A DNA stretch of 64,000 bases from Porphyromonadaceae bacterium CG2_30_38_12 (GTDB lineage Bacteria; Bacteroidota; Bacteroidia; Bacteroidales; Paludibacteraceae). The translations under genes and the position numbers were made by a program. The notes below the pieces were generated by a model. It was not told where the DNA came from. It did no database searches and saw only the letters and a program-made list of their open reading frames with translations. The stretch spans positions 1 through 64,000 of the forward strand of contig MNZK01000059.1 in NCBI GenBank assembly GCA_001873635.1. The letters run 5' to 3'. How positions within the stretch are numbered: the stretch's first letter is position 1; every line of letters begins with the position of its first letter. This document shows positions 7,713 through 17,511 of the stretch, piece after piece.

Positions 7713-9074
7713 ATGGCAAACCTGATTAAAACGAAACGTGGTTTGGATATTGCAATAAATGGTGCCGCCGAAGAAGGTATAGCAAAAACCATTTATTCGC
7801 AAGTAATTTCAATCATACCCGATCACTACCACGGTATAACGCCTAAAATGCTTGTAAAAGAGGGAGATAGCGTGTTGGCAGGCACTCCGTTATTTTACAG
7901 CAAAACCAAGGAACAAATGAAGTTTGTGAGCCCTGTGAGCGGAACTGTAAAAGCCGTACATAGAGGAGACAGACGAAAATTGTTACGAATTGAAATAGAA
8001 TGCGATAAAAAAAATACATCTGTTTCTTTTGCTAAATCAAATCCAGCATTAATGTCTGCTGAAGCCATAAAAGATTTATTACTAGAATCGGGCTTGTGGG
8101 CATATATCAAGCAGCGTCCCTACGATGTGATTGCTAATCCCGATAAAGCACCAAAAGCAATTTTTATTTCAAGTTTCGATAGTTCACCATTGGCGCCAAA
8201 CAACGAATTTGTGTTGGCAAAGCAATTAGCTGATTTTCAAACTGGAATTGACGCCTTGAAAAAACTAACTACAGGTAAAGTTCATTTGGGGGTGCGAGCA
8301 GGAAGCAATTTTTTCAAGCAAATAAAAAATGTTGAAATTACAAATTATCAAGGTCCCCATCCAATAGGCAATGTTGGTATTCAAATTAATCAAATTGACC
8401 CCATAAATAAAGGTGAAGTTGTATGGACTATCCAAGCACAAGATCTTGTGTATATAGGACGTTTATTTAACAAAGGTGTTGTTGATTTAGAACGAACGCT
8501 TGCCATTACAGGTCCCGAAGTTATAAAACCACACTATATTAACACCATAGCAGGCACATCGATTGACCTTCTGGTAGCCGGTAACACGACAAAAAGTTTT
8601 GCTTTGCGCTACATAAGCGGTAATGTACTCACTGGCTTGCAAATTGCTTCCAATGGCATTTTAGACCCTTACGCAACTCAAATCACCGTATTGAAAGAAG
8701 GCGAGGAAACACACGAAATGTTCGGATGGGCATTGCCACGCATCAATAAATTTAGTGCAAGTGGTACCTATTTCACCGGAATGCTTCAAAAAGTATTTGG
8801 CAAAAAAGATTTCGATTACGATGCACGTTTGCTTGGTGGTGTTCGAGCCATCGTCATGTCGGGCGAATACGATAAAGTATTACCCATGGATATCTATCCT
8901 GAATTCTTAATAAAAGCAATGATTGCTGGCAATATCGACAAAATGGAAGCGTTAGGGGCTTACGAAATAGCACCCGAAGATCTTGCTCTTTGCGAATTTG
9001 TATGTACATCCAAATTACCTTTGCAACACATAGTGCGTGAAGCTTTAGATACTTTACGTAAAGAATTAGAATAA
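7713..9074 (+). CDS. nqrA: Na+-translocating NADH:quinone reductase subunit A
   Basis: Peripheral cytoplasmic subunit of Na+-NQR, the six-subunit respiratory complex that oxidises NADH, reduces quinone and pumps sodium. At 453 residues it has normal family length. The N-terminal half has a lipoyl/Rnf-type hairpin (KMLVKEGDSVLAGTPLFYSK) and a SPVSGTVKAVHRG stretch typical of NqrA/RnfC. It lacks iron-sulfur cysteine motifs, as expected for NqrA rather than RnfC. It is first in the gene order A-B-C-D-E-F, 34 bases before nqrB. ATG 7713 is preceded by an A-rich leader, usual in this group. Confidence 0.97.
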   Translation: MANLIKTKRGLDIAINGAAEEGIAKTIYSQVISIIPDHYHGITPKMLVKEGDSVLAGTPLFYSKTKEQMKFVSPVSGTVKAVHRGDRRKLLRIEIECDKKNTSVSFAKSNPALMSAEAIKDLLLESGLWAYIKQRPYDVIANPDKAPKAIFISSFDSSPLAPNNEFVLAKQLADFQTGIDALKKLTTGKVHLGVRAGSNFFKQIKNVEITNYQGPHPIGNVGIQINQIDPINKGEVVWTIQAQDLVYIGRLFNKGVVDLERTLAITGPEVIKPHYINTIAGTSIDLLVAGNTTKSFALRYISGNVLTGLQIASNGILDPYATQITVLKEGEETHEMFGWALPRINKFSASGTYFTGMLQKVFGKKDFDYDARLLGGVRAIVMSGEYDKVLPMDIYPEFLIKAMIAGNIDKMEALGAYEIAPEDLALCEFVCTSKLPLQHIVREALDTLRKELE

Positions 9075-9108
9075 ACCCTTAAATCCTCGCAGTAGGACAA
9101 AAAGAAAT

Positions 9109-10305
9109 ATGAATGCACTTAGAAAATTAGTAGATAAAGTGAAACCGAACTTTGAGAAAGGCGGTAAACTTGAAAAATTACATTCGGTTTTTGATGGTTT
9201 TGAAACCTTTTTATTTGTTCCAAATTCCCGCTCGAAAAATGGCACGCACATACACGATGCCATCGATACAAAACGTACAATGAGTACGGTGATTGTGGCT
9301 TTGATTCCAGCTTTGTTGTTCGGGATGTACAATGTAGGATATCAACATTATTTAGCTATTGGACAACAAGTTAGTTTCATCGATACGTTCATTTTTGGCG
9401 CATTGGGCGTGTTGCCGTTTATAGTGGTTTCTTACGGTGTTGGTTTGGGTATCGAATTTATTGTAGCGCAAATTAAAGGGCACGAAATTCAAGAAGGCTT
9501 TTTGGTATCAGGATTTCTGATACCACTTATTGTGCCTATCGACACACCACTTTGGATGGTGGCAGTAGCTACTGCTTTTGCCGTAATTTTTGCCAAAGAA
9601 GTTTTTGGTGGTACGGGAATGAATATTTTCAACATTGCCCTGATTACCCGCGTGTTTCTGTTCTTTGCTTATCCTACCTACATGTCGGGCGATACTGTTT
9701 GGGTGCGCACATCGGATACCTTTGGCTTGGGTGCCGGAAAAGTAGTCGACGGATTTTCGGGAGCTACGGTGCTGGGACAAGTTGCAACAGCTTCAAGTCC
9801 TAATATAAATATAATGAGTACCGTAGGGCAACCTTTTGGATTTTTAGATGGATTTTTAGGCTTGATTCCCGGTTCTATCGGAGAAACTTCTACGTTGGCT
9901 ATTTTGATTGGTGCTCTATTGTTATTAATCACACGCATTGCAAGTTGGAAAACAATGTTTTCGGTGTTTGCGGGAGGCGCTGTGATGGCTTATATTTTCA
10001 ACATAATCGGACCTGATACTGCTTCGGCAAATTTTCCTTGGTACAATCATTTGGTATTTGGTGGTTTTGCATTTGGTGCCGTCTTTATGGCTACCGACCC
10101 AGTGACTTCGGCGCGCACCGAAACAGGAAAATATATTTATGGTGCTCTGATAGGCATGTTTACCATTGTGGTACGTGTGTTGAATCCCGGTTATCCCGAA
10201 GGAATGATGTTGGCTATTTTACTCATGAATATATTTGCACCGCTCATCGATTACTTTATTGTGGAGGCAAATATTAAACGTCGTTTGAAAAGAGCTACCA
10301 ACTAA
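9109..10305 (+). CDS. nqrB: Na+-NQR subunit B
   Basis: Integral membrane subunit that carries covalent FMN and forms part of the sodium channel and quinone site. The 398-residue sequence contains many hydrophobic helices and the flavinylation motif DGFSGAT, with the acceptor threonine at 220. A conserved GGTGMNIFNIAL loop near 168-178 and an ATDPVTSARTETGKYIYG loop are also family hallmarks. The protein needs the flavin transferase ApbE, which is not encoded in this window. The soluble N-terminus (about 55 residues) is characteristic of NqrB and absent from RnfD. Confidence 0.97.
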   Translation: MNALRKLVDKVKPNFEKGGKLEKLHSVFDGFETFLFVPNSRSKNGTHIHDAIDTKRTMSTVIVALIPALLFGMYNVGYQHYLAIGQQVSFIDTFIFGALGVLPFIVVSYGVGLGIEFIVAQIKGHEIQEGFLVSGFLIPLIVPIDTPLWMVAVATAFAVIFAKEVFGGTGMNIFNIALITRVFLFFAYPTYMSGDTVWVRTSDTFGLGAGKVVDGFSGATVLGQVATASSPNINIMSTVGQPFGFLDGFLGLIPGSIGETSTLAILIGALLLLITRIASWKTMFSVFAGGAVMAYIFNIIGPDTASANFPWYNHLVFGGFAFGAVFMATDPVTSARTETGKYIYGALIGMFTIVVRVLNPGYPEGMMLAILLMNIFAPLIDYFIVEANIKRRLKRATN

Positions 10306-10338
10306 TTGAAAAATAAAAATTTGACAAAGGAAAAAACG

Positions 10339-11049
10339 ATGGATACAAATAAAAACGGATATACGATAGTTTATGCCACCATAATGGTTGTTATAGTGGC
10401 ATTGATGCTGTCTTTGGTGTCGGGGGCACTCAAAGAAACACAAAATCTGAATGTAAAGCTGGATAAGAAAAAACAAATACTGAGCTCGCTGCAAGTTAAT
10501 TTCGAGGGCAAAGATGCTGCGGTGCTTTACGATGAATACATTACCGAAGGTCTCGTGCTCAATTCAAAGGGTGAAACATTGGAAAAATCCAAAGATAAAA
10601 CTTTTGAAATAGATGTGTTGAAAGAATTAGCTAAAAAATTGGATCAGAGAAAATTGCCTATCTATATTGCACAAGTAGATGGCAACACTAAATACATTAT
10701 TACGCTACGCGGAACAGGGCTTTGGGGACCAATATGGGGTTACATTGCTCTCAACGATGACAAGAGCACCGTGTTTGGAACCTATTTTTCGCACGCCAGC
10801 GAAACGCCCGGATTGGGAGCTAACATAACTGAAGCACCTTTTCAACAACAATTTGTTGGCAAACATATCTTAAATACTAAGAATGAATTTGTTTCGATAG
10901 CCGTACTTAAAGCCGGACAAACAACAGAAGGGCAGGACAAAATAGACGCCATATCGGGAGGAACAATCACCAGTAAAGGTGTTGAAAAAATGCTTTTGGA
11001 CTGTTTATCACAATACGATGAATTTTTTAAAACTGGAGGAATTAACTAA
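10339..11049 (+). CDS. nqrC: Na+-NQR subunit C
   Basis: Membrane-anchored subunit with a large periplasmic domain bearing covalent FMN. One N-terminal helix (YTIVYATIMVVIVALMLSL) is followed by the flavoprotein domain; the flavinylation site is SGGTITS near residues 206-212, with the acceptor threonine at about 209. The usual SGAT is SGGT here. ATG 10339 is chosen over a TTG at 10306 because AAAGGA lies 9 bases upstream and the product then starts directly before the helix; it gives 236 residues. The stop overlaps the nqrD start by one base (TAATG). Confidence 0.96.
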   Translation: MDTNKNGYTIVYATIMVVIVALMLSLVSGALKETQNLNVKLDKKKQILSSLQVNFEGKDAAVLYDEYITEGLVLNSKGETLEKSKDKTFEIDVLKELAKKLDQRKLPIYIAQVDGNTKYIITLRGTGLWGPIWGYIALNDDKSTVFGTYFSHASETPGLGANITEAPFQQQFVGKHILNTKNEFVSIAVLKAGQTTEGQDKIDAISGGTITSKGVEKMLLDCLSQYDEFFKTGGIN

Positions 11050-11678
11050 TGGGAAAATTAATATCAGAAAAAACAAAACAAGTTTTCTTAGGACCACTAA
11101 GTAAAAACAATCCAATTGGTGTTCAGGTACTTGGTATTTGCTCCGCATTGGCAGTAACTGCAAATTTAAAGCCCGCATTGGTTATGGGCATATCGGTTAC
11201 AGTTATAGTTGCTTTCTCCAATGTCATCATCTCATTGCTGCGCAATACCATTCCAAATCGTATTCGTATCATTGTACAATTGGTGGTAGTAGCTGCTTTG
11301 GTAACAGTAGTTAGTGAAGTGCTGAAAGCTTATGCTTACGATGTGAGTGTGAAATTATCGGTATATATTGGTTTAATTATAACCAATTGTATCTTAATGG
11401 GACGCCTCGAAGCATTTGCTATGGCTAATAAACCATGGGAATCGTTTGTTGATGGCTTAGGTAACGGCTTAGGTTATGCGGTTATTTTAGTAATCGTTGG
11501 CTTTTTTCGTGAAATTTTTGGAGCAGGGTCGCTTTTGGGATTTCGCATCATACCACAATCGTTTTATGATGCCGGTTACAGCAACAACGGTTTGATGATG
11601 ATGCCTCCTATGGCATTAATTATTATTGCAGTAATTATTTGGATACATAGGAGTTTAAACAAAGAATTACAGGAATAA
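11049..11678 (+). CDS. nqrD: Na+-NQR subunit D
   Basis: Polytopic inner-membrane subunit, homologous to RnfE, forming with NqrE the membrane core that holds an iron centre between inverted-repeat helices. The 209-residue protein has about six hydrophobic helices and the conserved segments LGICSALAVT (near residues 28-37) and IITNCILMGRLEAFA (near 109-123), each with the cysteine that coordinates iron in this family. Its start overlaps the nqrC stop by one base, so translation is coupled. Confidence 0.97.
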   Translation: MGKLISEKTKQVFLGPLSKNNPIGVQVLGICSALAVTANLKPALVMGISVTVIVAFSNVIISLLRNTIPNRIRIIVQLVVVAALVTVVSEVLKAYAYDVSVKLSVYIGLIITNCILMGRLEAFAMANKPWESFVDGLGNGLGYAVILVIVGFFREIFGAGSLLGFRIIPQSFYDAGYSNNGLMMMPPMALIIIAVIIWIHRSLNKELQE

Positions 11679-11785
11679 CATACCTTTTTCCCTTTTTTAG
11701 CAAAAGGCAACAAATATAAATTAGGATTTATAATCAAGAATTGCTCTAAGACCGCAGCGGTTGTAGGAGAAGAAATAAAAAAAAT

Positions 11786-12403
11786 ATGGAAAACGTAGCC
11801 AGTATATTTGTGAAGTCGATATTTGTCGACAATATGATATTTGCTTATTTTCTCGGAATGTGCTCTTATCTTGCTGTTTCGAAAAATGTAAAAACATCGA
11901 TTGGTTTAGGAGCAGCCGTAATTTTCGTTTTGGTAATTACTCTGCCACTTAATTATCTTTTAGAAACGTATGTTTTAAGGGAAGGAGCTTTAGCATGGCT
12001 GGGTCCTAATTTTAAAACACTCGATTTAAGTTATCTTTCATTTATTCTTTTTATAGCCGTAATTGCTGCTATGACACAGTTGGTGGAAATGGCTGTTGAA
12101 AAGTTTACGCCCTCTTTATATGCCTCGTTGGGTATTTTTTTGCCTCTTATAGCTGTAAACTGTTCTATCATGGGCGGGTCTTTGTTTATGCAACAGCGAG
12201 CTTTTAATAGTATCGTTGAAGCTACTTCTTTCGCTGCCGGCTCGGGAGTGGGTTGGTTGCTTGCTATTGTAGGCTTAGCTGCTATTCGCGAAAAAATGGA
12301 GTACTCTCAGGTTCCCTTACCACTTCGGGGTTTGGGTATTACTTTTATTACGGTGGCTTTAATGGCTTTAGCCTTTTTAAGTTTCTCCGGATTAAAAATA
12401 TAG
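11786..12403 (+). CDS. nqrE: Na+-NQR subunit E
   Basis: Polytopic membrane partner of NqrD (RnfA homologue). The 205-residue protein has six helices and the paired cysteine segments [10 protein letters not shown] (near residues 24-33) and AVNCSIMGG (near 123-131), which mirror those in NqrD with inverted topology. The 107-base gap after nqrD contains a weak CCTTTT/AAAAGG stem but no strong terminator, so the gene most likely belongs to the same transcript. Confidence 0.97.
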   Translation: MENVASIFVKSIFVDNMIFAYFLGMCSYLAVSKNVKTSIGLGAAVIFVLVITLPLNYLLETYVLREGALAWLGPNFKTLDLSYLSFILFIAVIAAMTQLVEMAVEKFTPSLYASLGIFLPLIAVNCSIMGGSLFMQQRAFNSIVEATSFAAGSGVGWLLAIVGLAAIREKMEYSQVPLPLRGLGITFITVALMALAFLSFSGLKI

Positions 12404-12511
12404 TTCCGAAATCGATATTCAATTAATTTCATTTAATACAGTAATTATTAACACTTTTAAACGCAGCAACTAATTTTTTACTACAAAAAAAGGTATGCTC
12501 GAATTATAATT

Positions 12512-13759
12512 ATGGATACACAACTCCTCATAACCAGTTTAGTCGTTTTTCTATTGGTTATTCTACTTTTAGTGGTTTTCTTGTTGGTTGCCAAACGGTT
12601 TTTAGTAGCTTCGGGCGATGTTACTATCACTATTAATGGAGAAAAAGATGTGATTGCTCCAGCAGGAAGCACACTGCTGAGTACTCTATCCCAACAAAGT
12701 ATTTTTTTGCCTTCGGCTTGTGGCGGCGGAGGTTCATGCGCTCAATGCCGTTGTCAGGTATTAGAGGGCGGTGGCGAAATACTACCTACCGAAACCGTAC
12801 ATTTTTCACGCAAAGAGATAAAAGATAATTGGCGTTTAGGCTGCCAGGTGAAAGTGAAAAATGACCTGAAAGTTAAAATGGATGAATCGATATTGGGCGT
12901 TAAAAAATGGGAATGTGAAGTGGTCTCTAATCGTAATGTAGCTACTTTTATTAAAGAATTTGTTGTGAAATTACCTGTGGGTGAGCATTTGAATTTTACT
13001 TCAGGTGGGTATATCCAAATTGACATACCAGAGTTTGAACTGAAATTTGAGGATTTCAATGTGGAAGAACAATTTAGAGGAGACTGGGATAAGTTCAAAT
13101 TATGGGGATTAACGTGTAAAAACACAGAACCAACCATGCGCGCTTATTCCATGGCTAATTATCCTGCTGAAGGTGATATTGTAATGCTGAACGTGCGTAT
13201 TGCGACCCCTCCATTCGACCGTGCAAAAGGTGGCTGGGCTGATGTGAATCCGGGCATTGCCTCTTCCTATATTTACGGTCTTAAACCAGGTGACAAAGTT
13301 CAGGTTTCAGGTGCTTTCGGTGAATTTTTCCCTCAATTAGACTCCAAGCGCGAGATGCTTTACGTGGGTGGTGGTGCCGGAATGGCTCCTTTGCGTTCGC
13401 ATCTTTTACACTTACTTAAAATTCTTAAAATATCCGATCGAAAAATATCCTATTGGTATGGTGCTCGCTCTAAAAAAGAAATTTTTTACGAGGAAGATTT
13501 CAGAGCATTGGAACAAGAATTTCCAAATTTCAAATTGCATATAGCACTTAGTGAACCACAACCAGAAGATAATTGGACAGGCTTGGTAGGCTTTATTCAT
13601 CAGGTGATTTACAACGAATACTTATCGAAACACGATGCACCTGAGGATATTGAATACTATATGTGTGGTCCTGGACCAATGGCAAAAGCTGTTGAAGGTA
13701 TGTTAGATAGCTTGGGGGTTGATCGTGAAATGTTACGATTCGACGATTTTGGAGCTTAA
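12512..13759 (+). CDS. nqrF: Na+-NQR subunit F (NADH-oxidising flavoprotein)
   Basis: Entry point for electrons: binds NADH, FAD and a 2Fe-2S cluster. One N-terminal membrane helix (about residues 6-28) precedes a plant-type ferredoxin domain with cysteines 70, 76, 79 and 111. Then come the FAD site (RAYSMANYP) and the NAD site (YVGGGAGMAPLRS), and the C-terminal MCGPGPM-type loop and the aromatic DDFGA end. At 415 residues it is full length. It closes the nqr operon; a DUF1599 gene follows after 29 bases. Confidence 0.97.
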   Translation: MDTQLLITSLVVFLLVILLLVVFLLVAKRFLVASGDVTITINGEKDVIAPAGSTLLSTLSQQSIFLPSACGGGGSCAQCRCQVLEGGGEILPTETVHFSRKEIKDNWRLGCQVKVKNDLKVKMDESILGVKKWECEVVSNRNVATFIKEFVVKLPVGEHLNFTSGGYIQIDIPEFELKFEDFNVEEQFRGDWDKFKLWGLTCKNTEPTMRAYSMANYPAEGDIVMLNVRIATPPFDRAKGGWADVNPGIASSYIYGLKPGDKVQVSGAFGEFFPQLDSKREMLYVGGGAGMAPLRSHLLHLLKILKISDRKISYWYGARSKKEIFYEEDFRALEQEFPNFKLHIALSEPQPEDNWTGLVGFIHQVIYNEYLSKHDAPEDIEYYMCGPGPMAKAVEGMLDSLGVDREMLRFDDFGA

Positions 13760-13788
13760 TGACAAAACCTTAGTCACACAAACCCAAC

Positions 13789-14340
13789 ATGCACAAAACT
13801 GAACAACAATTCGATGAAGTAGCCGCTTCGTGTCGAGACATTTTCTATAAGAAAATGAAAGATTATGGTGCTTCCTGGCGCATACTCAGGCTGCAATCTG
13901 TTACTGATCAGATATTTATAAAAGCAAACCGTATTAGAAGCATCGAAACGAAAGGTATAGCTAAAGTGGATGAAGGGATTCGCTCCGAGCTGATAGCTAT
14001 TGTCAATTATGGTGTTATTGGATTGATTCAGTTGGCATTGGGCTTTTCGGATGTTGATGATTTAAATCTCGAAAAAGGCATGGCACTTTACGACAAATAC
14101 GTGCGGGATGCTAAAACCTTGATGTTGTCCAAAAACCATGACTATGACGAGGCTTGGCGCACCATGCGTATGACTTCGTTCACTGATTTGATATTGATGA
14201 AGATTTATCGGACGAAACAAATTGAAGACAATCAGGGAATAACCATGATTTCTGAAGGGGTTGATGCTAATTATTTTGACATGATTAATTATGCTGTTTT
14301 CGGATTAATTAAAATGAATGAAGAAGAACAAAATGCCTAA
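13789..14340 (+). CDS. DUF1599 protein (duplicated DYxxxWR module)
   Basis: A 183-residue soluble protein of the DUF1599 family, known in Bacteroidetes but without an established function. It consists of two similar halves: KMKDYGASWRILRLQSVTDQ near residues 21-40 and KNHDYDEAWRTMRMTSFTD near 110-128. Each is followed by an isoleucine/lysine/arginine helix and an acidic segment ending in INYAVxGLI. The repeated DY...WR suggests a symmetric ligand site, and the family has been compared with nucleotide-modifying folds, but that is weak. It is 29 bases after nqrF and overlaps the next gene, an arrangement kept in Bacteroidales together with the DoxX gene and tpiA. Confidence 0.9.
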   Translation: MHKTEQQFDEVAASCRDIFYKKMKDYGASWRILRLQSVTDQIFIKANRIRSIETKGIAKVDEGIRSELIAIVNYGVIGLIQLALGFSDVDDLNLEKGMALYDKYVRDAKTLMLSKNHDYDEAWRTMRMTSFTDLILMKIYRTKQIEDNQGITMISEGVDANYFDMINYAVFGLIKMNEEEQNA

Positions 14341-15460
14341 CAAAATGCTTAACAAAAACCAGTCTAAATTCAATACCACGCTTTTACTTTTAGGCAGGTT
14401 TGTTCTCGGTGCTGTTTTTGTTTTTTCTGGTTTTGTTAAAGCCATTGACCCGTTAGGTTCCACCTATAAATTTCAAGATTATTTCGCAGCATTCGGTGGT
14501 GCTTTTTACGGACTAACAGACTATGCTTTTTTTCTTGCTATTGCCTTATCAACCATAGAATTAAGTATTGGGCTTAATTTTCTGACTGGCGTACATGTAC
14601 GCATTACCGCATGGGTTGCTTTGGGTTTTATGCTTGTAATGACGCCAATTACGCTTTACATTGCACTAACAAATCCGGTTTCGGACTGTGGCTGTTTTGG
14701 CGATGCTCTTGTGATTACCAATTGGCAAACTTTTTATAAAAATATTTTTCTACTGGCACTTGTAATCAGTTTATTGTTCACTACCAAGCACTTAATAGTG
14801 TTTTTATCCAAAAGAGCATCCTCTATTTTAACAGTTTTATTTGTAATTGTAGGTGTAAGCATTTCAATCTATGCATACAACCATTTGATGCCAATCGATT
14901 TTTTGCCTTATAAGGTTGGTGTGCATATACCCGATGCAATGGCTATGCCCAAGGATGCAGCTGTTGATGTGTACGAAACAACTTTTATTTATGAAAAAAA
15001 CGGTTCTCAAAAAGAGTTTACATTGGATAACTATCCAGCCAATGATAGTACTTGGAAATTTATTGACCAAAAAACTACGTTGATAAAAGAGGGATACAAA
15101 CCACCTATTCATAATTTTACCATATTCAATAAGTACAACGACGATATCACAGCGAATGTTTTGAGCTACGAAGGATATACTTATTTGCTCATTATGTACG
15201 ATTTACAAAAAACTTCCAGTGAAGGAGCACAGGCTGGAGAAACTTTTTATAAAAAAATAAAGAATAAACATCTCCAATTTATGGCTTTAACTGCCTCTTC
15301 CGACAATGAAATAGCTGCTTTTACGGACAGAAACAAACTTAGTTTTGAATTTTTCAAAGCGGACCCCATTACACTCAAAACAATGATTCGTGCAAATCCA
15401 GGATTAATGCTTGTGAAAAATGGAACTATCATCGGCAAGTGGCATTGGAAAGATTTTTGA
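14318..15460 (+). CDS. BT_3928-type DoxX/MauE membrane protein
   Basis: A 380-residue membrane protein with an N-terminal DoxX/MauE-like four-helix domain: FVLGAVFVFSGFVKAIDPLG, later a DCGCFGDAL motif that is typical of MauE-type redox proteins. After the membrane part comes a soluble region of about 180 residues whose end (GLMLVKNGTIIGKWHW) resembles the last strands of thioredoxin-like folds. It probably takes part in envelope redox chemistry. Possible starts are 14318, 14333 and 14345; the one at 14333 has AAGAAGAA just upstream. It overlaps the DUF1599 gene and precedes tpiA by 45 bases, a conserved Bacteroidales order. Confidence 0.85.
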   Translation: MKKNKMPNKMLNKNQSKFNTTLLLLGRFVLGAVFVFSGFVKAIDPLGSTYKFQDYFAAFGGAFYGLTDYAFFLAIALSTIELSIGLNFLTGVHVRITAWVALGFMLVMTPITLYIALTNPVSDCGCFGDALVITNWQTFYKNIFLLALVISLLFTTKHLIVFLSKRASSILTVLFVIVGVSISIYAYNHLMPIDFLPYKVGVHIPDAMAMPKDAAVDVYETTFIYEKNGSQKEFTLDNYPANDSTWKFIDQKTTLIKEGYKPPIHNFTIFNKYNDDITANVLSYEGYTYLLIMYDLQKTSSEGAQAGETFYKKIKNKHLQFMALTASSDNEIAAFTDRNKLSFEFFKADPITLKTMIRANPGLMLVKNGTIIGKWHWKDF

Positions 15461-15505
15461 ATAGCGAATAATCATCATATTTAACATAATTAAAATAGAC
15501 AGAAA

Positions 15506-16261
15506 ATGAGAAAAAACATTGTTGCAGGAAACTGGAAAATGAACAAAACTTTGCAAGAAGGTTTGGCTTTAGCAACCGAATTGAACGAATCATTAGCAGG
15601 TGTAACACCAAATTGCGATGTCGTTATCGGTACTCCTTTTATTCATTTAGCAAGTGTGGCTGCTGCCATTGATACGAACAAAATTGCTGTTGCAGCTCAA
15701 AACATTGCCGACAAAGATTCAGGTGCTTTCACGGGTGAAGTGAGTGCAGCTATGGTGAAATCAACTGGTGCCAGCTACGTAATTTTGGGACATTCCGAGC
15801 GTCGCGAATATTATGGTGAAACAAGCGAAACCTTGAATAAAAAAGTAACTTTGGCATTAGCAAATGGCTTAACACCCATCTATTGCTGTGGCGAATCGTT
15901 GGAAATTCGGAACGCAAACACTCAAAATGATTTTGTTAAAAATCAGTTAGACGAAACTATTTTCAATTTATCAGCCGACGATTTTTCCAAGCTTGCAATT
16001 GCTTACGAACCTATTTGGGCAATAGGTACTGGTGTAACAGCATCCACTGCGCAGGCTCAGGATATGTTGCAATTCATTCGTAGTATTATCGCTGCCAAGT
16101 TTGGTGCCGACATTGCTCAAAACACTTCTATTCTATACGGTGGAAGCTGCAATGCAAAAAATGCTGCTGAATTATTTTCACAACCCGACATTGATGGTGG
16201 TTTGATTGGGGGTGCATCGTTGAAAGCAGCAGATTTCAAAGCGATTATCGACGCTTTTTGA
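15506..16261 (+). CDS. tpiA: Triosephosphate isomerase
   Basis: Interconverts dihydroxyacetone phosphate and glyceraldehyde 3-phosphate in glycolysis. The 251-residue TIM barrel has every catalytic landmark: GNWKMN (Lys/Asn) at 7-12, the catalytic histidine in LGHSERR near 94, and the glutamate in [11 protein letters not shown] near 170, whose following residues form the flexible loop. The phosphate-binding YGGSC and GGLIGGASL segments close the barrel. It is the last gene of the run starting with the DUF1599 gene. Confidence 0.98.
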   Translation: MRKNIVAGNWKMNKTLQEGLALATELNESLAGVTPNCDVVIGTPFIHLASVAAAIDTNKIAVAAQNIADKDSGAFTGEVSAAMVKSTGASYVILGHSERREYYGETSETLNKKVTLALANGLTPIYCCGESLEIRNANTQNDFVKNQLDETIFNLSADDFSKLAIAYEPIWAIGTGVTASTAQAQDMLQFIRSIIAAKFGADIAQNTSILYGGSCNAKNAAELFSQPDIDGGLIGGASLKAADFKAIIDAF

Positions 16262-16349
16262 ATTAGGGGAATTAGTCGCTAATAGAAATTAGAGCTAAAT
16301 TAAAGTCTATAACATCGGTTTGTAAAGTATATTCAATTTAAAAATTGCG

Positions 16350-16357
16350 TATCTTTG
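16350..16357 (+). promoter_or_regulatory. -7 box (TATCTTTG) for the Sua5/YrdC gene
   Basis: TATCTTTG lies 28 bases before ATG 16386 and is an exact TAnnTTTG match, giving a leader of about 20 bases. Confidence 0.6.
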
Positions 16358-16385
16358 CAAACCGTTTTTTTATATTGCCAATCGA

Positions 16386-16994
16386 ATGATTATAAAGCTC
16401 TACGAAGAAAATCCCAATCCAGCTGAAATACGACGCATAGTAGCTGTTTTGCGCACAGGAGGTATCATAATTATACCCACTGACACGGTATATGCCTTTG
16501 CATGCAGTATTTTTAATCAGGCGGGTGTGGAGTTTATTGCAAAGTTAAAAAATCATGATTTGCGTCGCAATAATCTTTCCTTTATATGTCATGCGTTGAA
16601 CCAAGTTAGTGAATTTGCCAAAATGGATGATTTTGCATTTCGAATTATGAAAAAAAATCTTCCGGGACCTATCACGTTCATTTTGCAGGGAAGTAGCAAA
16701 TTGCCGAAACTATTCAAAAACAAAAAAACAGTAGGAATTCGTATGCCCGCCAACTCAATTGCTTTAGAAATTGTACGTGAGTTAGGTAATCCGCTAATGG
16801 TGAGCTCAATATTTACCGACGATGAAACTACTGAATACATTACCGACCCTGAGTTGATAGAAGAAAAATATGGCAGTCAGGTAGATTTGGTTATCGATGG
16901 CGGCATGGGAGGAATTTTCCATTCAACTATAATAGATTGTACGGAGGATGAGCCCAGTATTGTGCGTCAAGGCAAAGCAAACTTAGTGTTTTAA
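16386..16994 (+). CDS. Sua5/YciO/YrdC family threonylcarbamoyl-AMP synthase-like protein
   Basis: Belongs to the family that makes threonylcarbamoyl-AMP for the t6A modification of tRNAs decoding ANN codons. The 202-residue single-domain protein has GGIIIIPTDTVYAFAC (substrate loop, near 26-41), the K-x-R-segment replaced by LKNHDLRRNNLSFIC, LPGPITFIL near 92-100, and GIRMPAN-type and MVSSIFTDDE blocks. It matches the shorter YciO/YrdC subgroup without the C-terminal Sua5 domain. Since K(N)HDLRR varies from the usual KxR, assignment to true TsaC rather than YciO is not certain. It has its own promoter and converges on the carbonic anhydrase gene, one base apart. Confidence 0.88.
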   Translation: MIIKLYEENPNPAEIRRIVAVLRTGGIIIIPTDTVYAFACSIFNQAGVEFIAKLKNHDLRRNNLSFICHALNQVSEFAKMDDFAFRIMKKNLPGPITFILQGSSKLPKLFKNKKTVGIRMPANSIALEIVRELGNPLMVSSIFTDDETTEYITDPELIEEKYGSQVDLVIDGGMGGIFHSTIIDCTEDEPSIVRQGKANLVF

Positions 16995-16995
16995 A

Positions 16996-17511
16996 TTATT
17001 CCTTAAACCAACCGGCATACATGGCATAGTTGTGTGCAATTTTCCGATTCATTTCATTCGTTTTTTCGGGTTCTACGTTTTTTACAAACTTAGCGGGTAC
17101 ACCAGCCCAGAGTGTATAAGGAGCTATTATTGTGTTGCTTAGCACCAAAGCCCCAGCAGCTACAATGGCACCTTCGCCCACATGCGCATAATCGAGCAAG
17201 GTTGCACCCATCCCAATGAGTGCGTAATCGTCGATGCGCGCACCGTGTACAGTAACATTATGACCGATAGATACATAGTTGCCAATTTCTACCGTGGATT
17301 TTTCGTAGAGCGTGTGCAAAACAGAGCCGTCCTGGATATTTACATGGTTGCCTATGCGAATGGCATTTACATCGCCGCGCAACACAGCATTGAACCAGAC
17401 ACTACAACCATCGCCAAGGACTACATCACCTACTAAAGTTGCATTTTCAGCTAAAAAACAATCTTCACCAATGACAGGTTGAAAGCCTCGTACTTCTTTA
17501 ATTAATGCCAT
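16996..17511 (-). CDS. Gamma-class carbonic anhydrase family protein (left-handed beta-helix)
   Basis: A 171-residue hexapeptide-repeat protein of the YrdA/PaaY/gamma-CA group, normally a trimer with metal sites at subunit interfaces. The repeats start at GDVVLGDGCSVWFNAVLRGD and continue through IGNHVNIQDGSVLH, IGHNVTVHG and IGMGATLLD. The RGD and the IGH/VHG histidines match the metal-binding positions of the family. The end, WAGVPAKFVKNV, is the usual cap. Carbonic anhydrase activity is known for some members but not all. It overlaps no neighbour; its stop is one base from the Sua5/YrdC stop. Confidence 0.92.
   Translation of the reverse strand: MALIKEVRGFQPVIGEDCFLAENATLVGDVVLGDGCSVWFNAVLRGDVNAIRIGNHVNIQDGSVLHTLYEKSTVEIGNYVSIGHNVTVHGARIDDYALIGMGATLLDYAHVGEGAIVAAGALVLSNTIIAPYTLWAGVPAKFVKNVEPEKTNEMNRKIAHNYAMYAGWFKE

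Noticed and set aside
9508-9938. Several long frames antisense and out of frame to nqrB
   Set aside because: They are shadows of the well-conserved nqrB coding sequence and have no family features.
7713-13759. Rnf complex instead of Na+-NQR
   Set aside because: NqrA has no iron-sulfur motifs, NqrB has its soluble N-terminus, and NqrF has ferredoxin plus FAD/NAD domains.
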